A DNA stretch of 64,000 bases from NCBI GenBank assembly GCA_030248135.1, contig JASANC010005298.1:91276-155275 (forward strand). Direction: 5' to 3'. Numbering within the stretch: the stretch's first letter is position 1; each line of letters begins with the position of its first letter. Under the pieces are notes generated by a model. It made no database searches and had not been told where the DNA came from. It saw only the letters and a program-made list of their open reading frames with translations. Positions 57,761 through 64,000 of the stretch are shown piece by piece. This DNA is from Theristus sp. LFF4_11 (taxonomy: Eukaryota > Nematoda > Chromadorea > Monhysterida > Xyalidae). Position numbers and translations under genes: made by a program.

Positions 57761-60700
57761 TCACTCAAATGGATTCAAATCATCCGGGTACTGCTGCTCG
57801 TCACGTGACTCAATGACGTCACGCGTGACACTTTGCGACAGCGCCGCCAGCTGGCGTGCTTGCTCGGCGGCAGTGGTGCGCTCGTCTGTCGCTGGTTTGC
57901 GTTCAGGAGCAAGCTTCTGCTGTTGCTGCGCTGGTGCGTTCATGAAGTGTTTTGCGGTCGTGTTGGCGCTGCCACCACCAGCACCAAACAACGCCTGTCC
58001 GAAATGCTCGGCGATCGTGCGCACACAGTCGTCCGAATCATGCAGCTGTGGAACATTCATAGGCAAACGGCTATGTTTGACAATCATCAAGAGAGCATTC
58101 GCTTATTGTCTCAGTCAAGGTGATCCCAGTAAGACCGTCTCACAGCGAACAAGTATTTTTGTGCATCGTTTTTTTTTGTTTCTCCCCGACCAGTACTTGG
58201 TGCAGCTACTTGCAGACAGCTGCTTTTTATCGGATAGCACATAACAAGGGCATATTAATTTTAGAAAACTCATATAGTGCCGATCACCAACTTCTTTTTG
58301 CAGCGTCTGATACGAGTCGACACGCGACGCGTCCTGTGCATTCAGCTGTTTGCGCAGTTTTCTGAAGCAACATAAAAAACACCAACTGAAAGCTCAACTC
58401 AAAGTAAATAACGAACACAGTTCAGCATCGAACAAGAACAACAACAGCTGCGCTGAAAAGGTGCTGCTGAAGTGACCTGAGATCGGGCGCACAGGCCGGA
58501 CACTCGTTGTCGAGCTCCGCATAGCTCTCGAAGCAGTGCTTGTGGTACGAGTGGCGGCAGAGGAAATGCACCGTGGGCACCTCCAGCGCAGTGTCGCACG
58601 CGGAGCACTTGGACACTTGGAACACTTGCGCACTGCAAAAACACACACACGCGCTTGAGACACGTCACGTCAGGCACGTCACTACACGGCTGCTGGTGAG
58701 GCGGAGTCACACTGACGTATGCGTATACGGTACGTTGCTCACATGAAGTCAAATCTCGTGTTTTCGCATACCCTCCAAACAGACGAACCGCACGTCACGT
58801 CAGATTTCGTATAATTGCATACAACCGTCCATAGTCAGCATACGTCACCATGAAGTGACTTTTTATGTTTGCTTGCTAACATATCTAGCCCTCAAGAAAA
58901 CAGATGATTGATGCAACACCACCCAACACAAGCATCAAGCCATCAGTGTGCGTGCGACTGACACACACACGGAAACAACCACGACTTCCATGGCTTCCAA
59001 ACTAAAGCAAAGCGCTTTCCACGACCGACTTGTGCTGCAAGTCGTGCACTCGTCTGCTTATCTCAGCGATCGCCGCCTGGTCAGCGCTGATGTCTGCCGT
59101 GTACTTGCTGACGGCGTCGTGCTCGTCACGCAGCCACTCCAGCAGATACTCCTGCATGAATGCGAGCAGATAATCCTGCATGAATGCGAGCAGATAATCG
59201 TGCATGAATGCGAGCAAATAATCGTGCATGAATGCGAGCAAATAATCCTGCATGAATGCGAGCAGATAATCCTGCATGAATGCGAGCAGATAATCCTGCA
59301 TGAATGCGAGCAGATAATCCTGCATGAATGCGAGCAAATAATCCTGCATGAATGCGAGCAAATTGTTGGTTTTCGCAGTTACCCCCAACGGTTTCTACGC
59401 ACAGAAGTAACAGTACAGTGTGTTTGTTTAAGCCTGACACCATTTTTGCAGAATACGAAACACGAAGAAACGAAACAGAATACAAGACATGCGAAACTTT
59501 CAATTACAGTAAGAACGAATGTATCGGATTTGGTTGAAATCAAACACCCCATTTCTGGCTAAATATGTCTTCTTGCAACTCCGATCCCGTTCTGTTTTCT
59601 TTCGCGAGTACTGTGGTCTGCGAAAAAGTGACAGGTTTAAACAAACCAACAGCATATCCAACGCAACCGTCAATCGCGTTCGCGCTCTCCATTCCCTGCA
59701 AAGAAGTGACATTTTATTCAGAGTCACCGTACCTTCACGACAGCCAGTGTGATCGTGTCGCTGTGCGCGAGTATCTCCAGCACCATCATTGGCGGCAGAA
59801 TGCGTCTACGTTGAATCTGACCAATCAGCTCGCGAACAGCGTTCGATTGCACCGTTGACTGTTGACGAGTGACGAACCAAAGCGCCTCGGTCCATAGAAA
59901 TCGATGTTCATCGTCACTGAAAGAAGATGAAAGAACAACTGTGCAATTGCTGCTGACTGCCTGATCCTGTCACAATCGTGGCTGGGGTGGTAGCGCGTTA
60001 GACAGTGAGCTCGGCGGATCGAGCCCCGCCACAGGGGTGAATACGCACATGACAGAAAAAACACGTTGGATGCTTTATGTGACGAATGACGGTATTCTTT
60101 TCTGGGTTTTAACCCTGGCTAAAAAAATCGCCTAAATTACTGTTAGTTCGTCAAGCTACAGTCAAATCAACGGGTGCTATATCAGTAGTTGGTTGAAATG
60201 CAATGGTTAAAAACTCGCTGAAAGTTGAGGAGAGAAACACCGAGAATGGGTGATGCAAGATGAAAGTCAATAAAACGTAATGCCGACTCACCCGTACTTA
60301 TCACAGCAGCGCAGCACACCGTCAAAGTCGCCCGCGTCCATGTAGTGCTTCAGAATTTGACCGTATCTGCCGAAATGAACATGGCAGTACTCGCACTAAA
60401 GTCCTAGTTTGAAGACCGTGGACTGTAATAATGTTACACACACACGCAGACACACACGATGACACACGCTGTAAATATCACATGCGTGCGTGCGTGTTTC
60501 GTTTTGTAACTGTGCAACCATGGTCTCCAGGACTCATTCGACAACCAACGTTCAGCTAAACTGTTCAGAAAAATAAAAAGAACAACAAAACGCAGCAGAT
60601 CTGCGCGTTTTCGACGTCTGCTCACAGTTTCGACCGTTCGTAGATGTAGAACATGCCCGGCTGGCAGTCGTGCGTCTGACAGAGCACCAGCGCCTGGTCG

Positions 60701-63700
60701 AGGTCGAGCGTGTCTGCCGAACAGCGCAGGAAATCCAGCACCTGAAACGGTGGCACAAACTGTGATTGAAAACAAGTGGCATTTACTCGGTGTGGCGCCG
60801 CAGTGGCAAACTTTCATTTGATTTCTTTCAAACTTCTACTGATCACCTTCTTCTCAGCGTCGAGCGACCGCTGCTTCTTGTTGTACTCAATGAGATACAG
60901 CTCGAGCAGGGTGATGTTGACGTTGTCCGCTGAGGACAATGTTGATGGGTGGTGCTGCAACAACAACGGGACACATGTGAACAGAGGCACATGGCATATG
61001 ACGACATGTTTGTGTGTTGAATAACGTGGTGATTGTGGGTGTATTTTTCAACGTACAATAATGAAATCGTTAAATCATTAGGTGATTGTAAACTGCAAAC
61101 GTGATTTCATTGTTGTACGTCGAAAAATACTACTTGTGTACCACTAGCGCTTGTGGTGTGTGTACTACTTGGACTATGTAGTCCACCTGAGTACCTCCTT
61201 GACGTGCACCGTATTGCAGCAAACAAAAGTATTTGGGACTCGTCTACGTACCTGCTTGATGTATTCCAAGAACTGCCGCAATCGCATTGGATCGGCAACG
61301 AAAATCTTCAGAAAATGATTCACGGGGTTTACGGGAGTTTTAGTGGCGCTTTCTGGTGCTTCCATTGCGGTCATTTCCACAGAATCTGCAATAACTACCA
61401 AGCAAAAATCGAATCAAGAAAATTGATTACACTCCATAAATCTCAACTTGATTAGCATCACCGCAATGAGAGCTGATTAAAAAAGCGGACCTTTGACCAA
61501 CGTCTTCAACAGCTCCGTGGTTGCGTCTGCCTCCTTACTCATCAATTGTTTTCCATGTTGTATCACGAACTGCACTGCCTGCAAGTGCCAATATGGTAAG
61601 TTTGTTCAAACCTATCCTTTTTTCTGCAGAATACAGAGCATGCTTTGCCCGCCAATCCAATCATTTTCGCCCCGTAGTACACATGCACCAGTCTGAGAGC
61701 CCCTACGCCCAGTGTGCTGCCCCCGACCGTGCGTCGATTGTCCATGCGAGCGATGTAGTCCACGGCCTTCTTATAATCGCGCTCCTGATCGATCATGATG
61801 CGCAGCGTGACGTCATGCAGGCCGTGCAACGCAGCCAGCTGGCATGCCTGCGACGTGTAGTCCGCTTTCAGAAGAACCTGCAGTGCAACACTACTTGGTA
61901 AAAGTAACATTTTTTGAGAGAAATCGCTTTTTTCCAAATTGTGCAACAACGTCAGACAAACGTTTGCTTGACTGCCACTAATTTGAAGTCTAAACCATGC
62001 CCACCACACACCAAACCACCGGAGCTGGGTATCTTCGGGTTTCTGGTGGAACGGGTGGGGGGGGAGATATCATAAAAACAGCTCGGCTGCCTCGCTGCCA
62101 CTGCCACCAATGGCCGATGACTGGCGGACTGTGCAGTTGCACCTGAATGGCCGTGTGCACGTCGTACGTCCACTGCGTCGGGTCCGCCTGCACGAACGCC
62201 TGTATTTTGTCAACGTTCGCCGTTTTCGTGTAGCAGTTCAGCAAGATCGTCGTGTGCTCGCCGGTGGCCAGCTGTCGCTCGTGCAGCGACTCGAGGTACG
62301 CGGTCAGTTGGCCGATGCGCTGCGCGTCCAGAAACTGGAATTGACGGCAAATTGACACAAGTAAAACTGTGATTGTTTTGGTCTGCTGATCTTGCTGTGC
62401 TTGCTCAGTTCACCACAGAAATTCGTAGGTGTCCCGGTGTCCCTGTCCCTGGATAACAAAACGTGCGATTTTTCCGTTGCCGACTTCTCTACCTATGTCA
62501 CGCACGACTACCTGTCCGCCAGTTCCCGCACTGGTTACCCGTTTTTAGTATTTGTTACCCGCAGTTCTGGTTGCTTCTACTCGGGAAAAAGGAGCAACGT
62601 TAAGCGACACTTCAGATACAGACCGACCTTGCGAATGACATAAGACGGCTGCAGGGTGGCGATTGTGTGCACGTACTCCTTCACGGCGTTCTCGTAGTCA
62701 CCTTTGCTGCAAAAAAACATAAAAATAGTGCAGTGCAACAACCAAAACAAAATATAAAACACGCAAAAACGGTGATTTACGCAATTGCGACCCGAAAAAT
62801 CGCACGCAAACTAGCCAAACGCGGCCGGATTATCGCAGCCTGGACAATCACGGCCCACGAAATTATTCATGCCTATCCTGTCGTTAACTTTTCAAATCAG
62901 TGACTGGTAGCTTTCACCACGAACTTTTTTAGGGCAGCGATTGTCAAGGCCGCAATTATCTGGACCGCAGTTGAGCGCTCGACCAATTGATCCCTTCGCA
63001 TACAAGAACAATGCCAGTCGAAGCATGGCAGCCAGGCCAGGCGAGCACTGCTAACAGAGCATAAATACAGTACCATCAAATACTCACTCGTACAAGTAGT
63101 CTGCATGCTGCTTGTAAATGGGCACCAAATGAGCTTCGTTACTGTAGTGACGGCGTGCGAGGCTGCAACAAACTGTAAACTCCATTTAAAACAGCGCCTT
63201 GTGTTGCAAGTTAACGAATAAAAAAGATCTGTTACTTACCCGATTGCCACGTCATAGAGATTTTTTCTGAAATTTCAGGGTAAAAACACTGATTTTGCAA
63301 AAGTTAATTTGAGGATATATTGTCTAACAGCGCAACAACTGAACGAAACGTCTCACCGACCGAAACAGCACGTGCAACTTCTGCTGATGTCTCTGTCGTT
63401 CAACCGGTACAGTCGCCCGTTGGTGCACAGGACAAAGAACGCAGACCACTGCACGAACACGAGCTGCACCTGGAATCACACACAATGACACTTGAAACTC
63501 ACATCGGAATCAGGCGTCGACGTTCTCATGACAATGATGTGTTACCAATATGTGCAACTATGAATGTGCAAAGTTCTTATCATGTGCAATTTGACATTTT
63601 CATTAGTAACAAACTCGCCTCTGCGATCGGCCCACTGAACGCAATGTACTGGCCAGTCAAATCGTAGATGGACAGCATGTGCATTCGTTGCTCCGAGTTG
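57761..63700 (-). CDS. VPS11: VPS11, HOPS/CORVET core subunit, C-terminal part (5' exons lie right of the window)
   Basis: Seventeen minus-strand exons from 63619-63700 down to 57761-58045 cover about 694 residues: 63361-63469, 63240-63266, 63088-63162, 62628-62706, 62143-62334, 61689-61877, 61491-61569, 61252-61385, 60847-60954, 60626-60741, 60292-60366, 59733-59916, 59030-59151, 58477-58632 and 58292-58361. Family blocks appear in order: LTGQYIAFS, KNLYDVAI, PSYVIRK, FLDAQRIGQLTAYLESLH, HTTILLNCYTK, ALVLCQTHDCQPGMFYIYE, ILPPMMVLEILAHS, KEYLLEWL, and the RING finger CSACDTALEVP...HFLCRHSYHKHCFESYAELDNECPAC. VPS11 is a clathrin-repeat scaffold for vacuole and endosome tethering; the RING joins it to VPS18. 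Exon 63361-63469 contains a one-base frame break near 63388. An in-frame acceptor repeat array precedes 59151. Confidence 0.92.
58695..58856. mobile_element. GACGTATGC-type MITE in a VPS11 intron
   Basis: The left arm CACTGACGTATGCGTATACG and the right arm AGTCAGCATACGTCACCATG are inverted relatives. The interior has CGCACGTCACGTCAGA. It is about 160 bp and lies just upstream, in transcript sense, of the RING exon. Confidence 0.5.
59152..59367 (-). repeat. Nine tandem 24-bp copies of a VPS11 acceptor plus exon start
   Basis: On the transcript strand the unit is GATTATCTGCTCGC followed by ATTCATGCAG. It lies directly against the exon that starts GAGTATCTGCTGGAG at 59151. Each unit therefore repeats the first codons of the exon (Asp/Glu-Tyr-Leu-Leu) and the acceptor in front of them. 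Seven of nine units keep the terminal CAG; the two at 59200-59247 have CAC. Units are 8 codons, stop-free and in frame with the exon, encoding DYLLAFMQ each. Confidence 0.95.
59421..59646. mobile_element. TTTAAACCTGTCAC-type MITE, copy 2
   Basis: The left end TGTTTGTTTAAGCCTGACAC and the right end GTGACAGGTTTAAACAAAC are inverted copies. Inner words GCAGAATACG and CAACTCCGATCCCG parallel copy 1 at 46520-46707. It lies in the same VPS11 intron as the 24-bp acceptor array. A one-ended fragment with TTCTGCAGAATACAGAGC is at 61598-61641. Confidence 0.65.
63388..63389 (-). other. Apparent one-base frame break in a VPS11 exon
   Basis: The exon 63361-63469 reads FVLCTNGRLYRLNDRD in one frame, then QQKLHVLFR in the next. 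Both pieces match adjacent, gap-free parts of the VPS11 family. The shift is equal to one missing base between 63388 and 63389. It may be a sequencing or assembly error, an allele, or a real lesion. Confidence 0.6.
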
Positions 63701-63835
63701 CTGCAACAAACGAACAAGCAAAACACAGTTGTCAGTGATGGACTGCTATCAACGGGGCACCACACGGTTGCCGGGGCTTATGATGATAGCTGTTTGTCTA
63801 TTTTTTTCAGTTCAAAGTTGCGAGGGATTGCGAAC

Positions 63836-63997
63836 TACAGTCTAACTCCACTCCATAACATATCCAACTAGCTGATTCGTTCGTCGTCACGTGATGCATG
63901 CATCCTGTACAGGCATAGCTGTGGAGAGGCGGAGTTTGGTTTGCATCACGATCACCAACCAATCAGCTAGTTGCATATGTTATTGTGTTAGACTGTA
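63836..63997. mobile_element. CCAATCAG-type MITE in a VPS11 intron at the right edge
   Basis: The left arm TACAGTCTAACTCCACTCC and the right arm, on the other strand, TACAGTCTAACACAATAAC are inverted. Both continue into ACATAT(C/G)CAACTAGCTGATT. The interior GGAGAGGCGGAGTTTGG and GCATCACGATCACC is shared with 7449-7606. It is about 162 bp. Confidence 0.7.
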
Positions 63998-64000
63998 CCG

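Noticed and set aside
59126..59503. 125-codon minus-strand frame and a 204-codon plus-strand frame over the VPS11 acceptor array
   Set aside because: A 24-bp repeat keeps any stop-free frame open through all copies. Only the frame encoding YLLAFMQD continues into the conserved VPS11 exon.

Overview
The window is metazoan nuclear DNA. Every conserved gene is split into short exons by GT-AG introns, most of about 80 to 700 bp, with typical animal polyadenylation signals and many short inverted-repeat elements in introns and spacers. Nothing here names the species. A MOLO1-family gene (best known from nematodes), nematode-style three-finger proteins and 3' splice acceptors only 2 to 10 nt upstream of some start codons fit an ecdysozoan, possibly a nematode or a relative that uses spliced leaders. 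That assignment is inference. Gene models were built by eye from conserved protein blocks and by matching intron phase at each junction.

Layout. 1-4.2 kb: 3' part of WDR70 (+). 5.1-7.4 kb: a secreted or single-pass MOLO1-like protein (+). 9.8-11.3 kb: a GPI-type Ly6/three-finger protein (-). 11.4-18.7 kb: a gene-free block of nested repeats with long G/C runs, two retroelement-like insertions and TTAGG-like tracts. 19.0-34.7 kb: SEC16 (+), 38 exons and 2,404 codons. 36.0-38.9 kb: a CDK4/6 kinase (+). 39.8-45.9 kb: TRMT11 (+), with a fibrinogen-domain gene (-) nested in its eighth intron. 46.3-50.8 kb: a WIPI4/WDR45-type PROPPIN (+). 53.9-57.1 kb: a class A peptide-type GPCR (+). 57.8 kb to the right edge: the C-terminal part of VPS11 (-).

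The genes do not form one pathway, but some themes recur. SEC16 (ER exit sites), WIPI4 (autophagosome formation) and VPS11 (HOPS/CORVET tethering) are all membrane-traffic genes. The MOLO1-like gene and the Ly6 gene are neighbours, and both families contain modulators of nicotinic acetylcholine receptors.

The most unusual observation is tandem amplification of 3' splice-acceptor junctions. Thirteen 23-bp copies of acceptor plus ATG precede the CDK4/6 start. Nine 24-bp in-frame copies of acceptor plus exon start precede a VPS11 exon. A 38-bp duplication ends at another CDK4/6 acceptor. Each case could supply a ladder of alternative acceptors.
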